DNA from: Leptotrichia wadei
GTDB lineage: Bacteria > Fusobacteriota > Fusobacteriia > Fusobacteriales > Leptotrichiaceae
Direction: 5' to 3'
DNA length: 64,000 nt
Assembly: GCF_007990545.2 (NCBI RefSeq)
Contig: NZ_AP019829.2
Location: 1,488,001-1,552,000, forward strand
Under the pieces are notes generated by a model. That model worked only from the letters and a program-made list of their open reading frames with translations, made no database searches and had not been told where the DNA came from. Shown piece after piece: positions 18,033-27,689 of this stretch. Each line of letters begins with the position of its first letter. Positions within the stretch are counted from its first letter, which is position 1. The translations under genes were made by a program, and so were the position numbers.

Positions 18033-19247
18033 TTAATCAGTCCTCAATGCCTCCATTGGTTCTAATGTTGCTGCCTTTTTAGCTGGATAAACTCCAAATA
18101 CAAGTCCTATCATTGTTGAAACAAATATACACACAGATACAACACCTGGACTTAATACTGGAGATGTCTTAATAAACATACCAATTAGAAGTGCCAAAGA
18201 ATACCCAATTGCAACTCCGATTATACCTCCAAAAAATGTCAAAATTACTGCTTCAATCAAAAATTGCACAAGAATATCCTTCGTTCTGGCTCCTAATGCT
18301 TTTCTTAAACCAACTTCCCTTATTCGTTCCGTAACGCTAACAAGCATAATATTCATTACACCAATTCCTCCTACAAATAATGAAATTCCAGCGACTCCAC
18401 TGATAAATAAAGTTACCATATTTAAAATATTATTAAATTGATCTAATCCCGAACTTTCTGATCTCACATTATATTTATCAGAAGAACTTCCTCTTCTTGA
18501 CATTAAATCTTTAACTTCCGCCATTGCAATATTTAATGAATTTGCCGAAGTTGCCTTTACTTGTAATTCTTCAAATTTATTCTGTTCCCCTCCGTTAATA
18601 AATACTAAAAACTGATTTGGTATAAGTCCGCTCGATGGAGCACCTCCTCCACCTCCAAAATTTAGACTTGAATAGGGATCTTTATACACTCCGACAATGA
18701 CTAATTCATATCTGTTCTTTTTAAAGTTTAGAGTTACCTTCTTTCCTATCGGGTTTTCATCTGGATACAGCTGCTCTGCTGTAGAACTGTCAATTATTAT
18801 GAACCTTCCATCTTTTTTATACTCGCTTGGTAAAAATTTTCTTCCTTTTACTATAGTAAAGTTTGATATTTTAAAATAATCTTGCGTAACTCCTGTTCCC
18901 ATAAACATTTTTGTATTTCCATCAACTTCAATTCTGGCAAAAGCACTGGAAGTTGGACTAACCGCTTCAACTTCTTCTATTTTTTTTATATTTTCAATAT
19001 CTTTTTCCGTCATCAAATCTTCAGTTTTATAAGTTTGTCCAGGAGAAGTGTCAATCGAAACGTTAAAATTTCCCACTCCTAGCTTATTTAAGTCTCCCGT
19101 TATATTTTGCTTCATTCCAGCTCCCAATGACGACATCATAATAACTGCTCCAATCCCAATTATTATACCTAACATCGTCAAAAATGACCTCACTTTATAA
19201 CTAAGCAAGTTGGACAAAGACAACTTTAACGACTCTAAAAAATCCAT
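18033..19247 (-). CDS. MacB-type ABC transporter permease
   Basis: The 404-residue protein has the MacB/FtsX layout. An N-terminal membrane helix (SFLTMLGIIIGIGAVIMMSSLGAG, about residues 21-44) is followed by a large MacB-PCD periplasmic domain. Three C-terminal helices carry the conserved GGIGVMNIMLVSVTERIREVGLRKALGA block near residues 292-320. MacB permeases work as mechanotransmitters that push substrates through a TolC channel rather than across the inner membrane. The ATG directly abuts the TAA of the ATPase gene, with its ribosome site inside that gene, so the two are translationally coupled. In E. coli the ATPase and permease are one protein; here they are split. Confidence 0.93.
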   Translation of the reverse strand: MDFLESLKLSLSNLLSYKVRSFLTMLGIIIGIGAVIMMSSLGAGMKQNITGDLNKLGVGNFNVSIDTSPGQTYKTEDLMTEKDIENIKKIEEVEAVSPTSSAFARIEVDGNTKMFMGTGVTQDYFKISNFTIVKGRKFLPSEYKKDGRFIIIDSSTAEQLYPDENPIGKKVTLNFKKNRYELVIVGVYKDPYSSLNFGGGGGAPSSGLIPNQFLVFINGGEQNKFEELQVKATSANSLNIAMAEVKDLMSRRGSSSDKYNVRSESSGLDQFNNILNMVTLFISGVAGISLFVGGIGVMNIMLVSVTERIREVGLRKALGARTKDILVQFLIEAVILTFFGGIIGVAIGYSLALLIGMFIKTSPVLSPGVVSVCIFVSTMIGLVFGVYPAKKAATLEPMEALRTD

Positions 19248-19940
19248 TTAGCCTCCTCTCCGATTTACAACAATTTCATCTTTTTCAATCACGCCGTCTT
19301 TTAATCTAATAATTCTTTTACAATGCTCGGCCACATCTTCTTCATGAGTTACCATTACAATCGTTGTTCCTTTATCATTCAGTTTTTTAAAGATTTCCAA
19401 AATTTCCTCAGTTGATTTGGAATCTAAATTTCCAGTTGGCTCATCTGCCAAAAGTATACTTGGATTATTAATGATGGCTCTTGCAATTGCAACTCTTTGC
19501 CTTTGTCCTCCAGACATCTCATTCGGCTTATGGTGAATTCTATCCCCAAGTCCCACACTCTCAAGTGCTTCTATTGCTCTTTTTGTTCTTTCAGACTTTT
19601 TTACTCCTGCATAAAGTGCTGGAAGTGCAACATTTTCAACAGCATTCATTTTAGGAAGCAAATTAAAAGTCTGAAATACAAACCCAATTTTTTCGTTTCT
19701 CACTTTTGCTAGTGCATCGCCCTTTATTTTGGAAACATCTTGACCGTCTAAAATATATGTTCCTGAAGTCAGGCTGTCAAGACACCCCAAAATGTTCATA
19801 AGAGTGGATTTCCCACTTCCACTTGGACCCATAAATGCAACAAGCTCTCCTTTTTTAACTGATAGATTAAGCCCCTTTAATACAGTTAATTCCAAATTCC
19901 CATTTTTATACGTTTTTACAATATTTTTTACATCTATCAT
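19248..19940 (-). CDS. MacB/LolD-type ABC transporter ATPase
   Basis: The 230-residue nucleotide-binding subunit has Walker A GPSGSGKST near residues 38-46, a Q-loop in FVFQTFNLLPKM near 90, the ABC signature SGGQRQRVAIARA near 143, Walker B ILLADEPTGNLDS near 163, and the switch histidine in VMVTHEED near 198. The sequence is closest in style to the MacB N-domain and LolD. It forms one efflux operon with the permease, adaptor and TolC-like genes. The separation from the permease gene is zero bases. Confidence 0.94.
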   Translation of the reverse strand: MIDVKNIVKTYKNGNLELTVLKGLNLSVKKGELVAFMGPSGSGKSTLMNILGCLDSLTSGTYILDGQDVSKIKGDALAKVRNEKIGFVFQTFNLLPKMNAVENVALPALYAGVKKSERTKRAIEALESVGLGDRIHHKPNEMSGGQRQRVAIARAIINNPSILLADEPTGNLDSKSTEEILEIFKKLNDKGTTIVMVTHEEDVAEHCKRIIRLKDGVIEKDEIVVNRRGG

Positions 19941-19984
19941 AAATTTATAATTCCTTTATCAAATTTTAAATTTTTCACACAATT

Positions 19985-21304
19985 TTACATAGGTTCAGGA
20001 CCTCCTGGTGCTGCCTCGCCTGCTGGTACACTCTCTACATCTTGTGATTTTATTATTTTTTTATTATCTTTTTTAGGCTTTTTAGGATCTGCAATTTTTA
20101 TCTTTTGACCATCCTTCAGTGTTTCATCAACAACAGAAATTATACTTTCTCCCATGTTTAAACCTGAAGTTATTTCATAGTTGCTTTCATCACTAACTCC
20201 TACTTTTACTTCTTTTTTTGTAATTTTTTTATCTTTCCCAACTGTAAATACGAAGTATTTTCCATTTTCATTCATTACTGCACTATATGGAACTTTTACA
20301 ACATTTCTTTTCTCTTCATAAAAAATTGTGGCACTTATTGTAGTTCCTGGTCTTAAATTTTTAGTATCATTCATTTTTATAGTAACAGTCGTGTCACTTT
20401 CATCTAAATTCTCACTTTTCTTTGCCACTCCCGCAATTTGTGACACATATCCTTCCACTTTTTCTCCCTTAGGCAGTGCATCCGATGTGATTTCCACTCT
20501 TTGCCCTACTTCTATATTCTTTACCTGCGTGTCAGAAAGACTCACTTCAACTTTCATATTTTTAGAATCTGATACTTTAAATAAAGTTGATTCTGTATTT
20601 ACTTTATAGTTTTCATCGGCGGTCATTTCTGTAATAACTCCATCTACTGGACTTGTTATTTCATTTTTTATAAGCGTCATATCCTCCTGTAATGTCGCCA
20701 ATTCTAATCTTGCAGTCTTTAACGCTGTCCTTGCGTCTTCTATGTTAGTTCTTTCTTCGCTATCAACGGTGTCTGATTCTAGCCTAGAAGTTCTTAATGC
20801 TTTTCTTGCATCATCCACATTAACCCTAGTTTCCCCTCCAACTTTGTAAAGCTCTTCAGCGTTATGCAAATCTCGTGACTTTTGTTGAATTTCCAAACTT
20901 TTAGTTTCTTTTTTTCTTCTAAGGGAACTTTGAGCACTAGCTAAATTTCTTTCATATTTTTGAATTTCCAAATTTTTCATCTGTATTTTTCTTAAAGTTT
21001 CATTTTTATCAGCTGGATAAAATGTAACAACTACATCTCCCTTTTTTACATTATCACCCGTTTTAAAAAATACATCTTTTACTCTTTGGCTGGAACTCGT
21101 ATAAACTGACACTACATTATCCGATACAACTTGTCCTGTCTTTGAAACTGATAATGAAATATCTCCCATACCAACTTTTGTTACTTCATATTCTATTCCT
21201 TCTTCCTTTTTTCCACAGCTGATTAGACAAAATAATAAAACAACAAAAATCAAAAATATTTTTGCAATATTTTTTTTATCTTTTAAAATATAATTTTTCT
21301 TCAC
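19985..21304 (-). CDS. MacA-type periplasmic adaptor lipoprotein
   Basis: The 439-residue membrane-fusion protein has a lipobox LISC with lipidation site Cys30. A barrel-sandwich half follows near residues 60-95, then a helical hairpin of about 110 residues rich in Lys, Glu and Ala near 100-210, and the second lipoyl half with ITSPVDGVITEM near 214. Beta-barrel and membrane-proximal domains complete the order. Such adaptors link MacB to TolC. Translation starts at GTG (21304) with AGAGGTGA upstream. The C-terminus is a Pro/Gly/Lys-rich tail. It lies 44 bases before the ATPase gene. Confidence 0.93.
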   Translation of the reverse strand: MKKNYILKDKKNIAKIFLIFVVLLFCLISCGKKEEGIEYEVTKVGMGDISLSVSKTGQVVSDNVVSVYTSSSQRVKDVFFKTGDNVKKGDVVVTFYPADKNETLRKIQMKNLEIQKYERNLASAQSSLRRKKETKSLEIQQKSRDLHNAEELYKVGGETRVNVDDARKALRTSRLESDTVDSEERTNIEDARTALKTARLELATLQEDMTLIKNEITSPVDGVITEMTADENYKVNTESTLFKVSDSKNMKVEVSLSDTQVKNIEVGQRVEITSDALPKGEKVEGYVSQIAGVAKKSENLDESDTTVTIKMNDTKNLRPGTTISATIFYEEKRNVVKVPYSAVMNENGKYFVFTVGKDKKITKKEVKVGVSDESNYEITSGLNMGESIISVVDETLKDGQKIKIADPKKPKKDNKKIIKSQDVESVPAGEAAPGGPEPM

Positions 21305-21456
21305 AAAATCACCTCTTTTTATTTTTTCTCTTTTTATGCTATTCTTTATTTAAAAGTAAACTTATTATAAATTCTTCTTCATAAAGTCTCCAAACTTTTT
21401 GTCGTTAAATAACTAAAATATAATTTTTAATTTTTTTATAAAATTTAAATATAATA

Positions 21457-22734
21457 TTATTTATAATATTTTATTTTTTTGGTAAATGCCGCCAATTCAT
21501 TTTTGGCAGTTTCATAATCCATTACAGCCTTTTTATAATTATTTCGTTTTTCCACATAATTTGAATACGTGTCAACTCCTAGTTCATATTTTTTTGCATA
21601 AATTTCATATTCCCTTTTTTTTATATTCATCGTATTTTCAGCTGTCAATTCATTTGTCTGATAAGTCGTATAGGTTATCATCTGCTGTCCAACATTTGAT
21701 ATTAATTCGTTTTTTTTCTGCTCATATTGTAATTTTAACTTATCTGCTTCATTTTTTAAATCCTCCACCGTATCATTATATCTCTTGAAAGACTTTGAAA
21801 CAGAAAGTCCCGCAACAACCGAATGATTTTTTAATGAATAACCAATATCACCTGTCAATTTGGGATATTTATAATCTATTATTTCTTTCTTTAACTGTTC
21901 TGCATTTAACTGTGTATTCAATTCAATCGTTTCAGCCTCCGATAACCTAAGTCCATAAAAGTCATCCTTTTTCAGCTCAACCTTCTTCAAATCATCAAGT
22001 TTTCCCTTTTCAGGTAATTTTATATTATAAATCGTAAACTGCTCTCTCAAAATCTGTAATTCCCGTCCAAGATTCTCATATTTTAATTGAGAATTTTCAT
22101 ATTCATTTTTTGCCAATTCATAGTCGTATTTTGATGCCGTTCCAACTTCGTATTTTTTTTCCTGAATTACATAATCCTTTTTCGTATCTTCCATCGTAAG
22201 TGCTTCCTGCTCAATTTCCTTTTCCTTATTCTTATAATTCTTATACAAGTCAATTAAATCCCTAATTTCTGAATTTTTAGTAGTTTCATTAGTAATTTTC
22301 TGTATATTTCGTGAAATTTGATTTGTTTTTTTATTATAATTATTATCGCTATATCCAAAATAATCATTCAAAGTTTTTGAAACTCCAATTTTATTTTGGG
22401 TAACTTCTTTACTTCTAAAATTATATCCATTTCGATAATAAAAAACTCCATATTTTACATTATTTTCCATAGTAAGTCCATTCGCTTCACCATGTAATGT
22501 ATAATTATTATCTGAATTTACAGTAACCTCATTCCAATCACCATTTTTCAGCACCTTATCCTTTATATCAAACTTTTTCATATTTTTCTCATTAATTTTA
22601 GTTGTATAAGAATTTTTTTCATACTGAGAAATTAAATCATCCACATTAGTCCCATAACTAGTTGCTCCAAATACCATCATCATTGGAAAAACCATTACTT
22701 TTTTACTTTTAAAACTAAAAAACCTTTTAATCAT
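21457..22734 (-). CDS. TolC-family outer-membrane efflux protein
   Basis: The 425-residue protein has a signal peptide (cleavage probably after VFGATSYG near residue 28). It then shows the long alpha-helical repeats of an OEP/TolC protein: YEVGTASKYDYELAKNEYENSQLKYE near residue 197 and its structural repeat KKYELGVDTYSNYVEKRNNYKKAVMDYETAKNELA near 380. The YxxGxxxxxdyxxA pattern in each half is typical. The protein is the presumed outer-membrane exit duct for the adaptor and MacB-type transporter encoded downstream. AAAGGAG precedes the ATG. It is the first gene of the four-gene efflux operon. Confidence 0.9.
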   Translation of the reverse strand: MIKRFFSFKSKKVMVFPMMMVFGATSYGTNVDDLISQYEKNSYTTKINEKNMKKFDIKDKVLKNGDWNEVTVNSDNNYTLHGEANGLTMENNVKYGVFYYRNGYNFRSKEVTQNKIGVSKTLNDYFGYSDNNYNKKTNQISRNIQKITNETTKNSEIRDLIDLYKNYKNKEKEIEQEALTMEDTKKDYVIQEKKYEVGTASKYDYELAKNEYENSQLKYENLGRELQILREQFTIYNIKLPEKGKLDDLKKVELKKDDFYGLRLSEAETIELNTQLNAEQLKKEIIDYKYPKLTGDIGYSLKNHSVVAGLSVSKSFKRYNDTVEDLKNEADKLKLQYEQKKNELISNVGQQMITYTTYQTNELTAENTMNIKKREYEIYAKKYELGVDTYSNYVEKRNNYKKAVMDYETAKNELAAFTKKIKYYK

Positions 22735-22800
22735 TCAGTCTCCTTTCTGTAAATCCTTCTATTTAAATTTTTTGCAATTATTTGTAATTTAAAGTAAATC

Positions 22801-22826
22801 TACATTTAAACAGGGAATAATACTAA
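22801..22826 (-). repeat. Isolated family-1 repeat end
   Basis: On the minus strand this reads TTAGTATTATTCCCTGTTTAAATG. It matches the left end of the family-1 repeats but has no recognisable partner end. It lies in the region upstream of the TolC-like gene. Confidence 0.4.
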
Positions 22827-22904
22827 AACGAATTATAACATTTATTTCCTAGAATATCATTTTTTTTAACAAAATTATAACTTTATTTAATTCTTATTTT
22901 ATAT

Positions 22905-22997
22905 TATACTACATTTAAACAGTATATCTGTTATGACTTATTTTGTTCCCAATAAGTAAAACAGAATTTTCATTTTGAAATGAGATTTAGTATTATA
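22905..22997. repeat. Family-1 MITE-like repeat, copy C
   Basis: This 93-bp element begins TATACTACATTTAAACAGTA and ends GAGATTTAGTATTATA, imperfect inverted ends. It shares ATTTAAACAGTA, CTG-TTA and the TTTAGTAT end with the copy at 29650-29746. It fills part of the gap between the efflux operon and the S66 peptidase gene; the rest of the gap is AT-rich and likely holds the efflux promoter. Confidence 0.6.
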
Positions 22998-23079
22998 CCA
23001 GATATATTTGATATCTTATTTATTTTTTCTTTAACAAACATAAAGAATTATATCATAAAAATAAAATTAAAACAAAAAA

Positions 23080-23110
23080 ATAATTGCTATACTTCACAAT
23101 AGCAATTATT
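23080..23110 (-). terminator. Terminator of the S66 peptidase gene
   Basis: An 11-base-pair arm (ATAATTGCTAT / ATAGCAATTAT) encloses a short loop, and on the minus strand TTTTTTTGTTTT follows. It ends the LD-carboxypeptidase transcript 13 bases after the stop codon. Confidence 0.8.
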
Positions 23111-23122
23111 CATTTAAAAATA

Positions 23123-24085
23123 TTATTTTTCAAAATAAATTTCATTTTTATCTTCTGTAATTTCTACAATACATTTCGCTCCAAGCGGTATTGTTGCCAA
23201 GTCAGGCTTTTCATGTCCACTTTCAAGTCCATAAATTACAGGTTTTTCGTAATCTTTAAAAAAATTCTTCAAAAGATCCATCAGCTCATAATTTTCCCCA
23301 TAAGTATTCTCACATCCTGCAAAATTCCCAAATAAAATCCCATTACAATCATCAAATTTTCCAGCATACTTCAAATGAGTCATCATTCTATCAATCCTGC
23401 TTATTTCCTCCTCAATTTCCTCAATAAAAAATATTTTCCCCTTCGTATCAATTTCATAATCGGTTCCCAAAGTTGTAACAATTATTGATAAATTTCCTCC
23501 AATTATTTCACCATTTATTTTTTTATTTTCAAAATTCTTTTTATACAAAAGTGAAATTTCCTTTTCCATTCCACTTTTCACATCCATCGGATTTTTAAAT
23601 TTCCATCTTTCACCTTTTTTCTTATTTAAAACATCCAAAAAAGATTTTTTTGTAAAATCATTAAAATCACTAAACATATTCGATTTCACCATCGGTCCAT
23701 GAAAAGTTCCTAAATTACACTTCTGATTAAAAACAATATTTAAATTAGTAACATCACTATATCCCACAAAAACCTTCGGATTACTCCTTATCAATTCATA
23801 ATCCAACTTATCCAAAAGCTGTGAAGCACTAAATCCACCCTTCACACAAAAAATCCCCTTAACCTCATCATCAGCAAAAGCTCTATGCAAATCCTTTACT
23901 CTAATTTCAGGTGTTCCCGCTATATATCCCCCAATATCCTCAAAAAGGCTCTCCCCTAACACAGGTTCAAATCCCAGTTTTTTCACAACTTCCTTACATT
24001 TCTCAATATCTTCCTCCAAAATAGGTGAAGAAGTACAAACTAAAAATACTTTATCCCCATGTTTCAATGGTTCTGGAAAATTCAT
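23123..24085 (-). CDS. S66-family LD-carboxypeptidase/MccF-like peptidase
   Basis: The 320-residue serine peptidase has the S66 triad features. The nucleophile is probably Ser110 in VFVGYSDVTN. GGNLSIIVTTLGTDYEI and FIEEIEEEISRIDRMMTHLK carry the glutamate region near residues 196-235. GLESGHEKPDLATIPLG near 290 carries the histidine. Family members cleave the L,D bond of peptidoglycan tetrapeptides in recycling or hydrolyse microcin-C-like compounds. I chose ATG 24085, which has AAGGAG eight bases upstream. An in-frame TTG at 24103 precedes that ribosome site and is unlikely to be used. No LdcA-type pathway genes are adjacent. Confidence 0.9.
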   Translation of the reverse strand: MNFPEPLKHGDKVFLVCTSSPILEEDIEKCKEVVKKLGFEPVLGESLFEDIGGYIAGTPEIRVKDLHRAFADDEVKGIFCVKGGFSASQLLDKLDYELIRSNPKVFVGYSDVTNLNIVFNQKCNLGTFHGPMVKSNMFSDFNDFTKKSFLDVLNKKKGERWKFKNPMDVKSGMEKEISLLYKKNFENKKINGEIIGGNLSIIVTTLGTDYEIDTKGKIFFIEEIEEEISRIDRMMTHLKYAGKFDDCNGILFGNFAGCENTYGENYELMDLLKNFFKDYEKPVIYGLESGHEKPDLATIPLGAKCIVEITEDKNEIYFEK

Positions 24086-24197
24086 CTTCACACTCCTTAT
24101 CAAATTATATTTATATTGAATAAAGTTAATTTAAAACTTTTATTATACTTCCTAATACAGAGTTTTTTTCTATATTTTTTATAATTACCTAATAAAA

Positions 24198-24677
24198 TTA
24201 CTTTCCAATCTCAATTTTAAAAACAACTTTTGTAACAATTTTCTTTTCATTTTCATTTCCAAAATCCAAAATATCAAGTTCAGGCTTATGAACATCATTT
24301 GGAAAAAACACAAGCACATCTCCATTTTCAATAATTACATCAAACATCTTATCTCCATCTAAAATAACCAAATCTCTTTCAGAATCAAAACTTTTTTCCC
24401 TCATATTCCGAATATCATTAATCGCAACTCTTTCACTTCCATCAATCATAATTTGTACATCCAAATATTTTTTATGACTTTCCCAAAATTTTTCTTCTTC
24501 CCTTTTCGTAAAATATTTCCCTACATTCATCTTAATTCCATTGTAATCAACATCATAGCTTCCATTTTCAAGCAATAAAATCTTATTTCTATTTTTTACA
24601 GCATAATCAATACAAAATTGAATATCCTTTGTTAAACTGCTATTTTGTAGTTTATCATTTATATTTGTAAAAATCAT
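24198..24677 (-). CDS. YhcH/YjgK/YiaL family protein
   Basis: The 159-residue protein belongs to the DUF386 cupin-like family (YhcH, TabA, NanQ), some members of which act on sialic acid anomers or influence biofilms. Conserved blocks seen are EEKFWESHKKYLDVQIMIDGSE near residues 62-83, with the metal-binding E/H/D pattern, and VLVFFPNDVHKPEL near 120-133, with the second histidine. Length is normal. AAGGAGAA precedes the ATG. Neither sialic acid nor galactoside genes are adjacent, so the sugar substrate cannot be inferred here. Confidence 0.9.
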   Translation of the reverse strand: MIFTNINDKLQNSSLTKDIQFCIDYAVKNRNKILLLENGSYDVDYNGIKMNVGKYFTKREEEKFWESHKKYLDVQIMIDGSERVAINDIRNMREKSFDSERDLVILDGDKMFDVIIENGDVLVFFPNDVHKPELDILDFGNENEKKIVTKVVFKIEIGK

Positions 24678-24718
24678 TTTATTTTCTCCTTTTCTTCATT
24701 TTTTTTTAATCATTAGAT

Positions 24719-24820
24719 ATTTTCAATAACCTAAGATTTTTTATCTTTACAAGGGGTCAAGACCCCTGCTTTAAGATATTTATTTTATTAAATTCTAAAT
24801 TTTTATGATTATCGAACAAG
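24719..24820. repeat. Family-2 repeat, full-length copy
   Basis: The element runs from a TTTCAATAACCTAAG-like left end to TTATCGAACAAG on the right, with the central palindrome CAAGGGGTC-AA-GACCCCTG. It lies between the DUF2325 gene and the YhcH gene. Just outside its right end is TATTTGTAAAAATTTAAAAATTCC, also seen inverted at 27890-27920. Confidence 0.7.
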
Positions 24821-24891
24821 TATTTGTAAAAATTTAAAAATTCCAATAAATATAGCACTATTTTCCTGTAAAACAATAAAATTATAAAAAA

Positions 24892-26223
24892 TTATTTAGA
24901 AAGATTTTTAATTCTATCTAAATTTGAAGTTGAAATTCTGTATATTTTCAATCCATAGCTTTTTAATTTGTAGTATGCCGAGTGAGAATTGTATGATGTA
25001 TCGAAAATTATAATATCTGAATTTTTTAATTTATCTGAGTTTCTGAAAACGGAGGTGGCATGGATAAATTCTATCTTAAAGCCTTTTTCCTTTGCATATT
25101 TTTCAGCCTTTTCAATAACCTTCTGACTCCATCTTCCACCTACTACTTTCACATTCTGATTTGTCAAATCTATTGCTTTTCCTTCTGGCAATTCTTTTAT
25201 ATTCACATTTTCTACTACTTTGACATTTTCATCTTGTTCTATATTTTCAATTTCTTTTTGAAGTTCTTTTATTTGAATATTCAACTTTTCAATTTCTTTT
25301 TTCTGCTTTTCAATTGTTTTTTCAGCCTCTTTATTCCTATGTTTTCTCAAATCTTCCTTCAACTTTTTATTTTCTTTCTCGAGTTTGTCATAACCAGAAT
25401 TTAAAAATTTATTTTCCTGCTCAATTCCCTCAATTTCAGTAATAATCTCTTCTAAATCTCTTTCTTTTTCACTAACCTTATACGAATTTATATTAAAAAA
25501 TTCAAATCCCCTTTTAAAATTTTCTCGCATCAAAAAATATTCCTTCATTTTCTCATCAAAAAAACTAATAAACTCTGCTGAAACATTAAAATTTCTCTGT
25601 TTTTCATTAAATTCCAAGTTATATTTTTTCGATAATTTTTCCAAATTTCTCTTTTTAACATTTTTATATTTTGTATCTAAACACTCTTGAAATTCCTTCT
25701 CCAAATCCTGATTTTCCAATTCTTCCACAACCTCTTTCAAAAATAATTCTTTTTCCAATATTTTTCGCTTATTCTCTTCCAATTTCTCAATATATTTAAA
25801 ATATTCTTCCTTAAAAAAATCCAAAAGTTCAACTAGATTATCTGTACTCAAAACATACATTATCATTTGCTCTGGATTCAAGCCCCTTCCATTTACCCTT
25901 AAAATTTTATCTCTCTCAAACTCTTTTAAGCAGTCTTCTTTTACCAAATTTAGATTTTTCTTTGCATTTAAATATTTCTTCTCAATATAAGAATTATTTA
26001 TATCTATTAATTTTCTCAAAAATTCTTTATTCGATTCATCAATTTTTTTAACAATTTCAATTTCCCTTTCAAAAAAAATCGAATTCTTATTAAACGGTTT
26101 TCCAAATTTCTTTTCCAACACCTCATTATTGAGATTATCAATTAACAAATCAAAAAAAATATTTTCATTTATAGACTTCAATTTTTTTATCAGTAATGAA
26201 ATTTTTTCATTATTTCTTGCCAT
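24892..26223 (-). CDS. DUF2325 domain protein with long coiled coil
   Basis: The protein has 443 residues. A charged helical N-terminal region of about 270 residues leads into a strong coiled coil near residues 255-335 (repeated KLKEDLRKHRNK, EKQKKEIEKLN patterns). A C-terminal DUF2325 domain of about 90 residues contains VKVVGGRWSQKVIEKAEKYAKEKG and IIFDTSYNSHSAYYKLKS. DUF2325 is an uncharacterised Rossmann-like fold with conserved Gly, Ser and His positions. The biochemical role is unknown. I chose ATG 26223, preceded by AAAGGGAT; an upstream TTG at 26241 covers the ribosome site. The gene is flanked on both sides by family-2 repeats. Confidence 0.85.
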   Translation of the reverse strand: MARNNEKISLLIKKLKSINENIFFDLLIDNLNNEVLEKKFGKPFNKNSIFFEREIEIVKKIDESNKEFLRKLIDINNSYIEKKYLNAKKNLNLVKEDCLKEFERDKILRVNGRGLNPEQMIMYVLSTDNLVELLDFFKEEYFKYIEKLEENKRKILEKELFLKEVVEELENQDLEKEFQECLDTKYKNVKKRNLEKLSKKYNLEFNEKQRNFNVSAEFISFFDEKMKEYFLMRENFKRGFEFFNINSYKVSEKERDLEEIITEIEGIEQENKFLNSGYDKLEKENKKLKEDLRKHRNKEAEKTIEKQKKEIEKLNIQIKELQKEIENIEQDENVKVVENVNIKELPEGKAIDLTNQNVKVVGGRWSQKVIEKAEKYAKEKGFKIEFIHATSVFRNSDKLKNSDIIIFDTSYNSHSAYYKLKSYGLKIYRISTSNLDRIKNLSK

Positions 26224-26389
26224 TTTTATCCCTTTCTTCAATTACTTTTAACTCTAGCAAAACTGATTTAAAACTGAACTCAAAGCTATAGCTATATTTA
26301 CTAAAACCCTAAATTTATATGATTTTTAATAGTTTGATTTTGAATGGGTTTGAATATATTTGTAAAAGTCGATAAAACTCAATAGATAT

Positions 26390-26475
26390 GTTCGATAACC
26401 TCTCTAAAAGGCATCAAGACCCCTTGCTTTAGAATAATTATTTAATTGTATTCTGAGTTTATATAGTTATCGAAC
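26390..26475. repeat. Family-2 repeat with perfect 10-bp inverted ends
   Basis: GTTCGATAAC at 26390-26399 is the exact inverse of GTTATCGAAC at 26466-26475. The centre carries GGCATCAAGACCCCTTG, a weakened form of the family palindrome. It lies between dus and the DUF2325 gene and is the best-defined copy for setting the element borders. Confidence 0.75.
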
Positions 26476-26503
26476 AAGTCTAATTAATTCAGTATCTTTA
26501 AAA

Positions 26504-27481
26504 TTACAGCTGTTTTATCATTTTTATTTTTTCCAGAATCTCTTTTTCCAAAATAATTTTATCAATTTTACCTTTCAAATTTTCATCATAAAAATCCTCA
26601 ACTGTAACAATTTCGCTATTTTTATTCAAATTTTTCTCCCAAAATTTCTTAAAATATGGTCGCAAAAACTTATTTATTTCCAGCACAGCCTTTATTTTTC
26701 CCTTATTTTCCTCAATATTTTCCAAATGTTCCAAAACAATTGATTTTGTTTCATCAAAAGTCTGAATTGTATTTATTTTCCCAGATTTTAGGAATTCCCT
26801 TGTTTGTAAGATTAGCCAAGGATTTCCAATTATTCCACGTGAAAGCATTATTCCATCAAGATTGCAAAAAGATATTTTCTGTTTTATTTCAAAAGGATCA
26901 AATAAGTCTCCGTTTCCAAAAAAATCTATATTTCTTGGCATCTTGCTTAATCTTTCTACAATTTCCCAATTTGCAGTTCCAGAATACATCTGTTCTTGAG
27001 TCCGTCCGTGAACGCAGATAAAATCAAGATTATATTTATTTGCCAATTTCAAAAAAATATCAGGATTTTGAAACTCCTTATATCCAACACGGATTTTTAA
27101 AGAAATATCAGCCTCAATATCCTTTGTTTCCAAAAGCACTTTCTCAACTAGCTCAAAATTTTCTAAAAGTGCCGACCCTGCCCCATTTTTTATAATCTTA
27201 GGCTGTGGACACCCCATATTTATATTAATTTTCCTAAATCCAAAATCTTTTAATTTAAAAATTCCAGAAACCAGCTCATTTCTATCCCCACCAAAAATTT
27301 GAGTCCCCGTTTTTTCTTTATCATCATATTTCAAAAGCTCATTTATAGTAGTCCCATCTTCTCGATTCAATAAATTAGAATTCACCATTTCAGTAAACAT
27401 AAAATCAGGCTCAAATTTTTTAAGTATTTTTCTAAAAGAATAATCAGTAATGCCCGCCATCGGAGCAGTATATATTTTCAT
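26504..27481 (-). CDS. dus: tRNA-dihydrouridine synthase
   Basis: Dus reduces specific uridines in tRNA D-loops with FMN and NAD(P)H. The 325-residue protein shows MAGITDYSFR at residues 8-17, the active-site Cys91 in NINMGCPQPKI, SLKIRVGY near 132, ICVHGRTQEQMYSGTANWE near 160, and FGNGDLFDPFE near 196. These are the FMN- and tRNA-contacting blocks of the family. Length is typical. AGGAGAG precedes the ATG. The neighbouring 462-base space upstream is non-coding. Which Dus subfamily it belongs to cannot be settled by eye. Confidence 0.94.
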   Translation of the reverse strand: MKIYTAPMAGITDYSFRKILKKFEPDFMFTEMVNSNLLNREDGTTINELLKYDDKEKTGTQIFGGDRNELVSGIFKLKDFGFRKININMGCPQPKIIKNGAGSALLENFELVEKVLLETKDIEADISLKIRVGYKEFQNPDIFLKLANKYNLDFICVHGRTQEQMYSGTANWEIVERLSKMPRNIDFFGNGDLFDPFEIKQKISFCNLDGIMLSRGIIGNPWLILQTREFLKSGKINTIQTFDETKSIVLEHLENIEENKGKIKAVLEINKFLRPYFKKFWEKNLNKNSEIVTVEDFYDENLKGKIDKIILEKEILEKIKMIKQL

Positions 27482-27689
27482 AATCTCTCCTAAAATTTAT
27501 TCTCTTCCAGTCATTTATCCATTTGTGAAAGTCTATAAAATCTAATAATTTAATTTTGTCTAAAATTCTTATTTTTTATAAAATTTTATTTCCATTATTT
27601 TTTACTTTTACAATTATTCATTCGCTTTCTATTATATAGTCAAATCCTTCAAAAATCAAATTAATTTTACAATTTTGCAATACTGATCA

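Noticed and set aside
26656-27021. Phe/Gln-rich frame antisense to dus
   Set aside because: It overlaps conserved dus motifs and has no translation signals.
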